Origin: Verrucomicrobia subdivision 6 bacterium
GTDB lineage: Bacteria; Verrucomicrobiota; Verrucomicrobiia; Methylacidiphilales; Verrucolacustridaceae
DNA length: 36,934 nucleotides
Reading direction: 5' to 3'
NCBI GenBank assembly: GCA_947441075.1
Contig: CANESK010000009.1
Span: 1-36,934 of the forward strand
Made by a program: the position numbers and the translations under genes. Each line of letters opens with the position of its first letter. Position 1 is the first letter of the stretch. The notes under the pieces were generated by a model that worked only from the letters and a program-made list of their open reading frames with translations, was not told where the DNA came from and ran no database searches. Positions 1 to 9,500 of this stretch are shown in pieces.

Positions 1-2
1 AA

Positions 3-347
3 TCTCCTGCGGTATTTCTTTGTGCGGGTGGGACGCGAGCAAGGAGGGCGGCGGAGAAGTTTCTGGCTGAGGGTATTCCCCACTGTCTCGTGGTCGAGGG
101 TGGCACCCAAGCTTGGGAAGCGGCTGGTTTGTCTGTGGTGAGGGGTAAAGGAGTGATTTCGATCGAGCGTCAGGTGAGGATCGGGGCGGGATCTATGGCA
201 CTACTTGGAGTAGTGCTGGGTTCATGGGTCGATCCGCTTTGGTTTTTTCTTAGCGGCTTTGTCGGGGCGGGTTTGATTTTTGCAGGAGTAACCGATTGGT
301 GTGGGATGGGAATGCTTTTGGCAAAGATGCCATGGAATCAAAGATGA
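3..347 (+). CDS. Rhodanese-like domain with C-terminal two-helix membrane segment (DUF2892-like), 5' truncated by window edge
   Basis: Frame is open from nt 3: SPAVFLCAGGTRARRAAEKFLAEGIPHCLVVEGGTQAWEAAGL resembles a rhodanese C-terminal half (CxxGxRA loop, GGxxAW), followed by a hydrophobic hairpin GAGSMALLGVVLGSW...DWCGMGMLLAKMPWN typical of DUF2892 fusions. Confidence 0.75.
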   Translation, partial: SPAVFLCAGGTRARRAAEKFLAEGIPHCLVVEGGTQAWEAAGLSVVRGKGVISIERQVRIGAGSMALLGVVLGSWVDPLWFFLSGFVGAGLIFAGVTDWCGMGMLLAKMPWNQR

Positions 348-373
348 GTCGTAGGGTGCAAAAATCGGTTCTC

Positions 374-1846
374 TTAGCGTAAAAGTCTTTGCTTGATGGC
401 TTGATCCAGTGCAGGGGTGCTGAGAATAAATTGGCGAGCAGCAGCGGGATCGTACTGCATCCAGCGATTAATAGCTGATTCCATGGCACCATTTCTGAGA
501 TTGGGGCTGGTGATTTCTACCGCCCATTGGGCAGCAGACGCTGCATCGTAAGGTGAGAGAGAGCCGCAGTAGGAGTTGAGAGCGGTGTCGTGCAGGGATG
601 GATTATTCAAACTTCGGACCCACTGACCTGCGGCTTCTGGATCAGTTCGAGCCCAGGTTCCTGCGACTGCGCTGATGGCGGAATTGCGGTCCGATTCTTT
701 TGGTAGGGAGAGAGACCAGTTGACAGCTTCTTGTGGATCCATCGAGGTCCAGCGTCCCGCGACTGAACCGATGCGGCTGGTAAAGAAAGGTTGTCCCGTG
801 GGACTGGCCAGCCAGTTGGCGGCACCTTGTGGATCGGTTCCGATCAAGGTGCCTAAGGCCGCCTCAAAAAACTTCCGTTGAATAGGACCGACTGCCAATT
901 TCGAGCCAAGGCTGATTTCGGTGGATTGGCCTAATCCCCAGGAGAGGGCGGCGGAGGGGTCTTTTCTGACCCAATCGGCGGCTAATTTTGCGATGAGGGC
1001 CCACTGGACGTCCCCAGGTTGACCGATCAGCCAGCTGGCGGCTCCAGCTGGATCTCGGCGGGTCCACTCGCCGAGAATGGCATCGAGAGTTTTTTCGCGA
1101 AGAGGTCCTGGTAAGGCTCTTGCCCAGAGCATGGCGCTGGCGAAATTTTTTCCCGCATGAGGCGGGGCGGTGGCGGCGCTGGCGATTCCGCGGGCGGAGG
1201 CAGGGCGGAGTGAGGAGATACTTTGGGCGGCGGCGGTGGAATCTTTTTTAGCCCAGACGGCGTAGACGGTGCGGATGGCTGAGTCGCGAAGGGATGGGGA
1301 GCCTAAGTTTCCTGCCCAGCGGGCAGCTTCGGAAGGTTTCGCGTTGGCCCAGATCGCTAAAGCATCCATGAGAAGACCCTCCTCCGCGCCTTGCAGAACG
1401 GCGGTGTAGGCGTATTGGCAGGCGGCGGCGGGTTCGAGGGTGGCCCATCGCTGGATGAGCCATCGTTCGGCTTGGTCGGCGCCAGGTCCAGGAGACCAGG
1501 TGGATAGTTGTGAGAGCCGAGTGCGAATCTCGGAGAGGGAGAGAGACTGAATAGTTTTTTCGTCCCAGCCCTTTTCTTTTTTTGCGGAACTGGCGATTTG
1601 GGTGGCAGGGATAGTTGGCTTTTTGGGATTGGAGTCGGAGGAGGTGGGGGTCTGGGGAGAGGAAGAAGATTCGGAAGAGGGTGAGAAGAGGAGGGGACGG
1701 CCGAAAAAAGTACCGAGAAGGAAACCGAGAAAAAGAGCGGAGGGAATGATTAGACTAGCGAGGGAAGACCTTATGCTTGTTGGTTGAGGAATCGTTGGGC
1801 GTTTTGACGGATCTGGGTTTGATCGGCGGGTGTTTTTTTCTCCCAT
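374..1846 (-). CDS. Hypothetical membrane-anchored protein with tandem WxxxDPxxAxxW repeats
   Basis: 490-aa ORF; N-terminal hydrophobic segment (SLIIPSALFLGFLLGTFFG) then about 8 imperfect repeats such as EWTRRDPAGAASWLIGQ, DWVRKDPSAALSWGLGQ, RWTSMDPQEAVNWSLSLP, TWARTDPEAAGQWVRSL. Overlaps the upstream gene by about 76 bp, so the start is uncertain. Confidence 0.75.
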   Translation of the reverse strand: MGEKNTRRSNPDPSKRPTIPQPTSIRSSLASLIIPSALFLGFLLGTFFGRPLLFSPSSESSSSPQTPTSSDSNPKKPTIPATQIASSAKKEKGWDEKTIQSLSLSEIRTRLSQLSTWSPGPGADQAERWLIQRWATLEPAAACQYAYTAVLQGAEEGLLMDALAIWANAKPSEAARWAGNLGSPSLRDSAIRTVYAVWAKKDSTAAAQSISSLRPASARGIASAATAPPHAGKNFASAMLWARALPGPLREKTLDAILGEWTRRDPAGAASWLIGQPGDVQWALIAKLAADWVRKDPSAALSWGLGQSTEISLGSKLAVGPIQRKFFEAALGTLIGTDPQGAANWLASPTGQPFFTSRIGSVAGRWTSMDPQEAVNWSLSLPKESDRNSAISAVAGTWARTDPEAAGQWVRSLNNPSLHDTALNSYCGSLSPYDAASAAQWAVEITSPNLRNGAMESAINRWMQYDPAAARQFILSTPALDQAIKQRLLR

Positions 1847-3303
1847 AACTTAACCATCATACCGATTCTAGGATTTTTGCCAAAAAGCTTTGCGTGCTGC
1901 CCAAAGAAGTTCCAGTAGAGGGAGTGGAAGGGGCAAGCTTGAGGGCCTTCACGCTGTTTGGGGTCGAACTGGCATGAGGCACAGTGGTTGCCCATTTTAT
2001 CCTGATAAGCGGCGCCTGCGGCGTAGGGTTTGGTGGCGAAGAAACCCCCGTCGGCAAAGAGGATCATACCGAGGACGTTGGGCACCATGACCCAGTCGTA
2101 GGCATCGAGATACATTTCACTGTACCAGCGGAGAACTGCTTTGGGCTCGTATCCGCCAAGTAGGAAAAAGTTACCGAGGACCATCAGTCGTTGAATGTGA
2201 TGGTTGTAAGCGTGATCGATTGCGCCATGGATGGCTTGGGATACGCAGCGCATCTCGGTCTCGCCCGTATAGGCCCATCGTGGCAAAGGGCGATTGGCCC
2301 CAAGGAAGTTGACCTCACGATACTCAGGCATTTTCAGCCAGTAGATTCCGTGAATGAACTCCCGCCAACCGAGGATTTGTCGAATGAAACCCTCCACCGA
2401 ATTGAGCGGGGCTTTGCCGTCGCGGTAGGCTTTTTCGGCTGCTTGGATGCATTCAAGTGGAGTGAGTAGACCCAGATTCAAGAGAGGCGAGAGAACGGAG
2501 TGAAAGAGTATGGGTTCGCCATCGACCATGGTGTCCTCCCACGAGCCAAACTTTTCGAGTCGTTGACGAATAAAAAGTTTGAGCCAATCCAAGGCCCCTT
2601 CACGGGTGGTGGGGACCCATAGGTCGGCTGCTTTGCCAGGATGATGGGGAAAGAGTTTACTTACTTGGGCTGCTACCTCCTGAACGATCGGGTCCTTCAC
2701 GGGAGGGGGCAAGGGAGGAACTTTTGGTTTTTCCTTTGCGAACTCGCGGAAGGTGCGGCGGTTCTGGTCGTCGAGATTCCAATCACCGCCCTCGGGTTTG
2801 CCTTGAGAATCGAGGAGGATGTTTCTTTCGGTTCGGAGCCGGCGGTAGTGGGTCTCCATCAAGAGGTGCTTCTTTCCTTGGGCCCACGATTGAAACTCTT
2901 CCCGAGACACAAGAAACTGGGGACTCGGATGGCGCTGGACGGGAATTCCCAGTTTCTTTGAAAGCGTGGGGAGCGAGTGCAGGGTGTCGAACTCGTTGGG
3001 GTCGAGGAGATGGATTTCTTGGATTCGGTGCTGTTTGACCCAGTTGGCAAGAACCGTGCTGTAGTCGGCCTGATCGGAGGAGTCGTTGAGGTGGTGGTAG
3101 AGGGTATTGAATTTGCGTTTTTTGAGGGCGGCGGCGTAGTGGCGCATAGCGGAGTAGAGAAGAGTGAGTTTTTGCTGGTGGTAGTGAAGATGGGAACCGC
3201 GAGGAGTAGATTCGATCATACCAACGAGAAGATCTGGGGCGGGGGAGGGGAGGAGGGGGTGGGAGGGGAGAAGTTGGTCTCCAAGGATCCAGATTAGGCG
3301 CAT
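1771..3303 (-). CDS. Cryptochrome/photolyase family protein of the iron-sulfur (FeS-BCP/PhrB-like, DPRP) group
   Basis: MRLIWILGDQLLPSHPLL start (the in-frame Met at 3303 fits better than 3336); MVPNVLGMILFADGGFFATKPYAAGAAYQDKMGNHCASCQFDPKQREGPQACPFHSLYW; four Cys with spacing C-x87-C-x2-C-x12-C. Confidence 0.9.
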   Translation of the reverse strand: MRLIWILGDQLLPSHPLLPSPAPDLLVGMIESTPRGSHLHYHQQKLTLLYSAMRHYAAALKKRKFNTLYHHLNDSSDQADYSTVLANWVKQHRIQEIHLLDPNEFDTLHSLPTLSKKLGIPVQRHPSPQFLVSREEFQSWAQGKKHLLMETHYRRLRTERNILLDSQGKPEGGDWNLDDQNRRTFREFAKEKPKVPPLPPPVKDPIVQEVAAQVSKLFPHHPGKAADLWVPTTREGALDWLKLFIRQRLEKFGSWEDTMVDGEPILFHSVLSPLLNLGLLTPLECIQAAEKAYRDGKAPLNSVEGFIRQILGWREFIHGIYWLKMPEYREVNFLGANRPLPRWAYTGETEMRCVSQAIHGAIDHAYNHHIQRLMVLGNFFLLGGYEPKAVLRWYSEMYLDAYDWVMVPNVLGMILFADGGFFATKPYAAGAAYQDKMGNHCASCQFDPKQREGPQACPFHSLYWNFFGQHAKLFGKNPRIGMMVKLWEKKTPADQTQIRQNAQRFLNQQA

Positions 3304-3386
3304 GGGGTAAAGATAGGGCAAAACAGGCGGGGTCAAGTGGGGAAGAGAGTTCTTGTCCCGCCAGAGGTTCGGAGAATAGTAGTGGG

Positions 3387-4037
3387 ATGCTTACTTTCAT
3401 GGAGGAGATCGTTTTATTGGCTTTGGATGATAAGACCGGAAAGTTTTTCGATCTGCCGCCCTTGGCATTGGATCAGGCTTTAGCCGGAGCGGCCCTTTTG
3501 GAGTTGGCCTTTCAAAGCCGAATCGACACAGATTTAACTCATTTAACCTTGGTCAGCGAAAAGCCTACGGGAGACAAGATGCTCGATCCGCTCTTGGCGC
3601 AGATTGTGGCAGCAACCGACAAGAAGGATGCGAAGTATTGGGTGGGAGTTTTTTCTGCGGATGGCGAAAAGTTGCGCGAGGCGGCGTTGGCGAAGTTGGT
3701 CACGCGTGGGGTGCTGAAGAAGCAGGAGAAAAAGATTCTATGGGTAATTCCTGGGAGGCGTTATCCAATGATCAACGATCAAGAGGAGCGTGAAGTTCGG
3801 AAGCGGATTGAAGCGGTCATTGTGGAGGGTGAGGTGCCAAATCCAAGAGATGTGGTCTTGATCAGTCTAGCGAGCGCGTGTCAGTTGTTGTTGACGGTTT
3901 TTTCGGATGCCGAGCTACTGAAGTACAGTGCAAGAGTGGCGGAAGTTTCGAAGATGGACCTGATTGGGCGTGCGGTCTCGAAGTCGGTAGCCGAAGTGCA
4001 AGAGGCGGTGATGCGAGCGGTGCTCTATTCGGTTTAG
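3387..4037 (+). CDS. GPP34 (Golgi phosphoprotein 3-like) domain protein
   Basis: MEEIVLLALDDKTGKFFDLPPLALDQALAGAALLELAFQSRIDTD... matches the GPP34 family pattern (EEIxLLALDDxxG; ALAGAxLLEL). Confidence 0.8.
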   Translation: MLTFMEEIVLLALDDKTGKFFDLPPLALDQALAGAALLELAFQSRIDTDLTHLTLVSEKPTGDKMLDPLLAQIVAATDKKDAKYWVGVFSADGEKLREAALAKLVTRGVLKKQEKKILWVIPGRRYPMINDQEEREVRKRIEAVIVEGEVPNPRDVVLISLASACQLLLTVFSDAELLKYSARVAEVSKMDLIGRAVSKSVAEVQEAVMRAVLYSV

Positions 4038-4091
4038 ATTCGATCCTAGTTATTACTAAAGGCCATTGGCCTTGGGTTTTTAATCGGCGGG

Positions 4092-4328
4092 TTAGTGACA
4101 ACCGCAGGAGCCAGAACCGCATCCGTGACCTGCAGACGGGGAAGCCGAGGGGGAACTTTCGGAGGAAAAGCCGATAATGCCGAGTCCGCCAGTGATCAGT
4201 CGGCGGATGGGTTGGCCTGTTTGAGGATGGTGGGTGAGAGCAGAATCTTTCATGGAGTGCTGAATTTCGAACTGGATGGGTTGCTCGGACGGTTTTGAGG
4301 GAATGGTTTCATAGATATAGGTGGCCAT
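4092..4328 (-). CDS. FmdB/zinc-ribbon-like small protein with Cys/His-rich tail
   Basis: MATYIYETIPSKPSEQPIQFEIQHSMKDSALTHHPQTGQPIRRLITGG resembles FmdB-family proteins; C-term GHGCGSGSCGCH. Confidence 0.6.
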   Translation of the reverse strand: MATYIYETIPSKPSEQPIQFEIQHSMKDSALTHHPQTGQPIRRLITGGLGIIGFSSESSPSASPSAGHGCGSGSCGCH

Positions 4329-4432
4329 AGATTAGGGTTAGCAGAAAGAGGAGATTTGAAGCGAGGGGATTTACTCGTGGGAAGATGCTGCGAGTTGATT
4401 TATGCAGGAACTAGTGGAACTTAAGCAGTGCG

Positions 4433-4954
4433 ATGAATCCCGATGACTTTCATTATGCCTTGGAAAATACCAAGGTGATTCATGCTCCGCAAAGGCGTTT
4501 AGAAACTTTTGGGACGACGGTGCTAAATTATCATTTAATCACTGAGGAGATGGATGCGGTGAATCGGATGCGGGTGCGGGAGGGTCGGATTCATGCGCAG
4601 AAGCCAGAGCTGGTCACGCCTGATCATTTTGCCAAGTTGATGCTGGATGGTTTTGGCGAAAAGGCAGAAAAGTACGCGGATGCGGTGAGTGAGTTTGCCT
4701 CGCAAATTGCGATCTTGAAGTATGGATTTACTTTTCGGAAAGATGAAACGCGGAGATATGATGTGACGGGGGCACTGGCGGAGGTGGCGGATAAGGTACG
4801 GGCGGAGGTTGAGGCCAAAGGGGATCCGTTGGCGGCGGTTTTAACTGGAGTGGATGATGGGTGGGAGGTATGTCTGCTTAAGTTTTCCTTGGATATGGTG
4901 TTGGCTTCCGGTGGGGAGCATGTGCGTGATTTGCGTAGGCACGGACTGCTCTAG
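4433..4954 (+). CDS. Conserved-looking hypothetical protein
   Basis: 173-aa ORF with ordered, coding-like composition (MNPDDFHYALENTKVIHAPQRRLETFGTTVLNYHLITEEMDAVNRMRVREGRIHAQKPELVTPDHF...); no family recognised. Confidence 0.7.
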   Translation: MNPDDFHYALENTKVIHAPQRRLETFGTTVLNYHLITEEMDAVNRMRVREGRIHAQKPELVTPDHFAKLMLDGFGEKAEKYADAVSEFASQIAILKYGFTFRKDETRRYDVTGALAEVADKVRAEVEAKGDPLAAVLTGVDDGWEVCLLKFSLDMVLASGGEHVRDLRRHGLL

Positions 4955-4999
4955 AGGGCCGAGACGAATTTCAATCTTTGAGCTTGAACCAGAAAAGTT

Positions 5000-5416
5000 T
5001 CAGCTCGTGCACTTCGAGCAGAGACCGGTGAGTTGAAGGGTGTGGCGGATGTTGTGGAAGCCGAGTTGGCGGGCTTTTTTTTCTAAGGGGGAGATTAGAC
5101 ACTGATCGAGGCAGACGGTGGAGCGGCACTCTCGGCAAATGATGTGGTGATGGTGATGGTTGGACTGTTCGGGAAGGTAAAAAGTTTTTCCTTTGAGGGA
5201 GACTCGTTGGACGAGGCCAGCCTCGCTGAGCGACTCCAGGATCCGGTAGACGGTGGCGCGATCGCAGGTGGCGGAGCCGGCTTTGGCGTAGATCTGGTCG
5301 GGGGATAGAGGGGTACTGGTTTTTTCGAGCAGGCTGAGGACGGTTCGGCGACCTGGAGTGGATTTGAGACCGGCTTGGCGCAGGGGGTCGGCATCGGGGG
5401 AGTGGGCGTGGCGCAT
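5000..5416 (-). CDS. Fur-family transcriptional regulator
   Basis: Start MRHAHSPDADPLRQAGLKSTPGRRTVLSLLEK; ...CDRATVYRILESLSEAGLVQRV...NHHHHHIICRECRSTVCLDQC...CSKC: Fur winged helix plus metal-binding His and Cys pairs. The longer ORF start at 5563 looks artefactual. Confidence 0.88.
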   Translation of the reverse strand: MRHAHSPDADPLRQAGLKSTPGRRTVLSLLEKTSTPLSPDQIYAKAGSATCDRATVYRILESLSEAGLVQRVSLKGKTFYLPEQSNHHHHHIICRECRSTVCLDQCLISPLEKKARQLGFHNIRHTLQLTGLCSKCTS

Positions 5417-5541
5417 GAAGACTTGAGATTGGAGGTAAACTTGGTTCCTTCGAGGAAAATAGTGAAATCTGTGCGGTTTCTTTGTCGAAGGGGTACTCGA
5501 GTGGCTTGGTTTTTTGCGGAGTATCCATAGGTTCAAAGGAA

Positions 5542-6501
5542 ATGAAGGAGATGACGAAAGCATGGCTGGGCTGGATAGGGAGAGGGTTGTTCACGGCGGG
5601 AGCACTATGGTTTTTGGCAAACAAGCTGAACTGGAGAGAGTTTGGGCAGATCGTTCGGGGAGCCGATGGGCTTTGGGCGGGGATGGCCTTCTTGGCTTAT
5701 GGATGTGTGGTGGTTATTTCGATTGCGCGGTGGCATCTGCTTTTAGAAGTGGCGGGAGTAGCGGTGGGCTGGGGGCGAACGGCCCAACTTTCGCTGGCGG
5801 GTCTATTTTTTAACAGTGTTCTGCCTGGGGTGATGGGAGGGGATGTGATGCGGGCCTACTGGGCGGCGAAAGATGCGCCGCTGGCGCAACCCGCCGCAGT
5901 AGTTTCGATTTTGATGGAGAGGGTCTTGGGCCTGACGGCAACGGTTACCGTAGGGGCGGCTTTGATTCTGCCCCACTGGAACGATTTGATGATGCACCCA
6001 GTGACGCGGGCGGGGGCTTATGCTTTCTTGGTGGTTGCGGGAATTCTTTTTGTCTTGCTGACTATTTTAGCTCATCCCGCTTCGGGAAGAATTTTAAGTG
6101 GGAAGAGTCGGGTGGGTTGGAGAAAGGCGGCGGGAGAGGGAGCTGAGGCATGTCATGTCTGTTTAACCCATCCAGTGGGTGCAGGGGTGGGATTGCTCCT
6201 GAGTGTGCTGGCGCAGTTAGCCTTGGTGGGGCTTTTTTATTCGGTCTCGCGTGCGGTGGGGACGGGATTGGAGTTTTGGCCGTTGGCTTCGGTTTTACCG
6301 ATGGTGGCGATGGTAACGGTGCTGCCGATTACGTGGAACGGGTTGGGATTACGGGAGGCGGCCTTCGTGACATTTTTGGGGACTTTATCGATTGCCGCAC
6401 CGCAGGCGGTGGCGATCTCTTTGGGCGGGTTTGCCATGATTCTAGCGTGGAATCTTTTAGGGGGAGTGGTTTATTTGGTGGCGGGAGTGGGGCGAAAGTG
6501 A
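5542..6501 (+). CDS. Flippase-like / lysylphosphatidylglycerol synthase TM-region (UPF0104) membrane protein
   Basis: Multi-TM protein with FNSVLPGVMGGDVMRAYWA, SILMERVLGLTA and LPITWNGLGLREAAFVTFL motifs typical of the family. The ORF track start (5482) is probably too early. Confidence 0.82.
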   Translation: MKEMTKAWLGWIGRGLFTAGALWFLANKLNWREFGQIVRGADGLWAGMAFLAYGCVVVISIARWHLLLEVAGVAVGWGRTAQLSLAGLFFNSVLPGVMGGDVMRAYWAAKDAPLAQPAAVVSILMERVLGLTATVTVGAALILPHWNDLMMHPVTRAGAYAFLVVAGILFVLLTILAHPASGRILSGKSRVGWRKAAGEGAEACHVCLTHPVGAGVGLLLSVLAQLALVGLFYSVSRAVGTGLEFWPLASVLPMVAMVTVLPITWNGLGLREAAFVTFLGTLSIAAPQAVAISLGGFAMILAWNLLGGVVYLVAGVGRK

Positions 6502-6575
6502 TGTCAGGTCTGGAAACGAGGAGATTTGAGGATGAAGTTCACCCTGAGGAAATGTTCAGCCTCTTGGAGTAGAAG

Positions 6576-9500
6576 TTAAGCGGGTTCTAGGACTTTTTTC
6601 GTTTTATGTTTGCTGGAGCGGTCGAGGTGGGTGCGGAGGAAGGGAGCAGTGCGGGAGGTTTTGGAGGAAGCGACGTGTTCGGGGGTTCCTTGGGACATGA
6701 TGGTTCCGCCGTCTTCACCACTTTCTGGGCCGATATCGATGAGGTAGTCTGCTTCCGCTAAAACATCGAGATGATGTTCGATGACGACAACGCTGTGTCC
6801 TGAGTCGACCAGTCGATGCATCAGGTCGAGTAGGCGGCGGACATCGGCGAGGTGGAGGCCCACGGTGGGTTCTTCCAAAAGAAAGAGATGATGAGCAGGA
6901 CGGCGAGCCCGGCCTTTCATATGGGCGTGATCGGCGGCGATCTGGGCGGCCGCGAGTTCAGTGACAAGTTTGAGGCGTTGGGCTTCGCCCCCTGAAAGAG
7001 TCGGGCTGGTTTGGCCCAGCTGAAGATAGCCGAGGCCTGTTTCGGACATGAGGCGACAGGGAGTAGCGATGCGAGGGTGGGGAGCAAAGAATTCGGCGGC
7101 TTGCTCAGCGGAAAGAGCGAGGGCTTGCTGGATGGAGATATCCCGATAGTGCATCGCGAGAATCTCTGGCTTCCAACGCAGGCCGTTACACTCTTCGCAC
7201 CGAACATCGGCCGGCGGGAGGAAGCTCATTTGCACGCGAACCATTCCAGCCCCGTCACAGGCGGCACAGCGTCCTGGCCCCGCATTATGAGAGAAGTGGG
7301 AAGCGGTGAAGCCCGCCTGCTTGGCCGCGGGAAGGTTGGCGTAAAGGGTACGAAGGTCGTCCATCAGGCCTAAGTAGGTGGCAACGGTGGAGCGTGAGGT
7401 TTTTCCAATAGGTGATTGGTCGACTTCCACCACTCGATCGATGGTCTCGGCGCCATGGACGGAACTCCAGCGAGGGTCTTTCTTTTTTCGCTCGGGGGAG
7501 GTGGCAGGAACGATGATTTCGCGGACTAATGTGCTTTTGCCTGAACCGCTGACGCCCGAGAGGGCAGTCAAGCGATGCAGGGGGATGGCCACATCGATTC
7601 CATGAATATTGCGGGCCTTGGCGCTCTTGACGGTCAACCAAGTAACCGAGGTGTCGATAGGGCGACGCTTTCCGCGGGCAGGATGGTGGATAGGTTCTCC
7701 GAGGAGGCGGGTAGTGGCAGAGGTTTCGGAAGAACCGATCTGTTGCCAGGTTCCTTGAGCGACAATTTCTCCCCCATGGACCCCTGCGCCTGGACCGAGA
7801 TCGATGATATGGTCGGCGGCGCGCATGGTGTCTTCGTCATGTTCGACGACAAGGAGGGAGTTACCTCGGTCACGAAGACCACGGAGGATGCCGAGAAGCT
7901 TTTGATTGTCGCGAGGGTGGAGACCGATGGTGGGTTCATCGAGCACATAGAGTACGCCCTGGAGATTCGAACCGAGTTGCGAGGCGAGGCGGATACGTTG
8001 AGATTCGCCTCCTGAAAGAGTGGGGGCGGAACGGTCGAGATTAAGGTATTCGAGACCGACTTCGCGGAGGAAGGTGAGGCGTTGGAGGATTTCGGGTTGA
8101 ATATCACGGACAATGGCAGCTTCCCGGCCGGTGAACTTGAGTTGAGAGAAAAACTCCTGAAAATCGTGAACGGAAAGAGAGTTAATTTCTGGAATGGGTT
8201 TTCCGCCGAAACGAACCGCACGAGCGATAGGATTGAGGCGGGCGCCGTGGCAGTCAGGGCAGGGCAAGAGGTCGCGTTCTTCGAGAGCTTCCCGAGCGAG
8301 CTCCAGTTGCTGCTCATTTTCAGCTTCGTCGTGGGAATCGAGTTCTGGCGGTTTGGAAAGGAGAGAGCCGTAGCCTTGACAGGTGACGCACCAACCGTGT
8401 GGGCTATTGAAGGAGAAGAGACGGGGATCGAGCTCGTCGAAGGAGCGACCTGAGCCGGGGCAGAAGAGGTGGTGGCTGTAGATGGTGGACTTCCCTGAGG
8501 AGTCGATGGCGTAGAGAGTGCCTTTGCCGAGGGTGAGAGTTTGAGAGACGAGGGCTGGGAGGTCTTGGCGGCCGGGGGCGAGTTGGGCGACAAGCAGTTC
8601 GATTTGGTGTTCTTTATAGCGGTCGAGCGGTTCGAACTTTGCAGGATCGATCCACTTCCCATCGACGCGAAGAAGTTTAAAGCCTTTTTTTACGGCCCAG
8701 CGTGCGACTTCGGTATGGAAACCTTTTCGTCCACGGATAAGAGGGGCAAGGAGATCGAGACGTTTGGATGAGCGAAGTTGGCGGCGGATGCGAAGGACGA
8801 TATCGGCGGAGGTTTGCCGAACGGCAACTTCTCCAGTCTTAGGATCGTGTTGGGCTCCGAGTTTAGCGTAAAGAAGGCGGAGAAATTGGTAGAGTTCGGT
8901 GACGGTGGCGACGGTTGATTTACGACCTCCGCGGGTGGTGCGCTGTTCGATGGCGACGGCGGGAGGAAGTCCGGTGATGGAATCGACATCCGGTTTCTCG
9001 AGTTGTTCGACGAACTGGCGAGCGTAGGTGTTGAGGCAGTCGAGGTAGCGACGCTGGCCTTCGCTGAAGAGAAGATCGAAGGCGAGGGTGCTTTTGCCGG
9101 AACCAGAAAGGCCGGTGACGACGACCATTTGATTGCGGGGAACTTGGAGGTCGAAATTTTTTAGATTGTGATGGCGAGCGCCGCGGACGGAGATTTCTAA
9201 AGGAGCATGTCCATTTTTCTTGGGGTGATGCGGGGCAGGTTCTTCGTGGAGTCGAAGAGAGCGGGTTGGAGTTTTGCTCAGGAGAGGAGCGAGATAGGTT
9301 GCGGTGGGGCTGGTTCGGCAAGCGGCAATGGCTTCGGGGGGGCCAGAGGCGATGAGTTTTCCGCCTTCCGCTCCTGCTTCTGGGCCGAGATCGAGGACCC
9401 AGTCGGCATTTTTGATGACATCGAGATGGTGCTCGATGACAAGAAGGGAGGCACCTTGGTCGACGAGGCGGTGGAGCAAAGTGATAAGGAGGGCGACATC

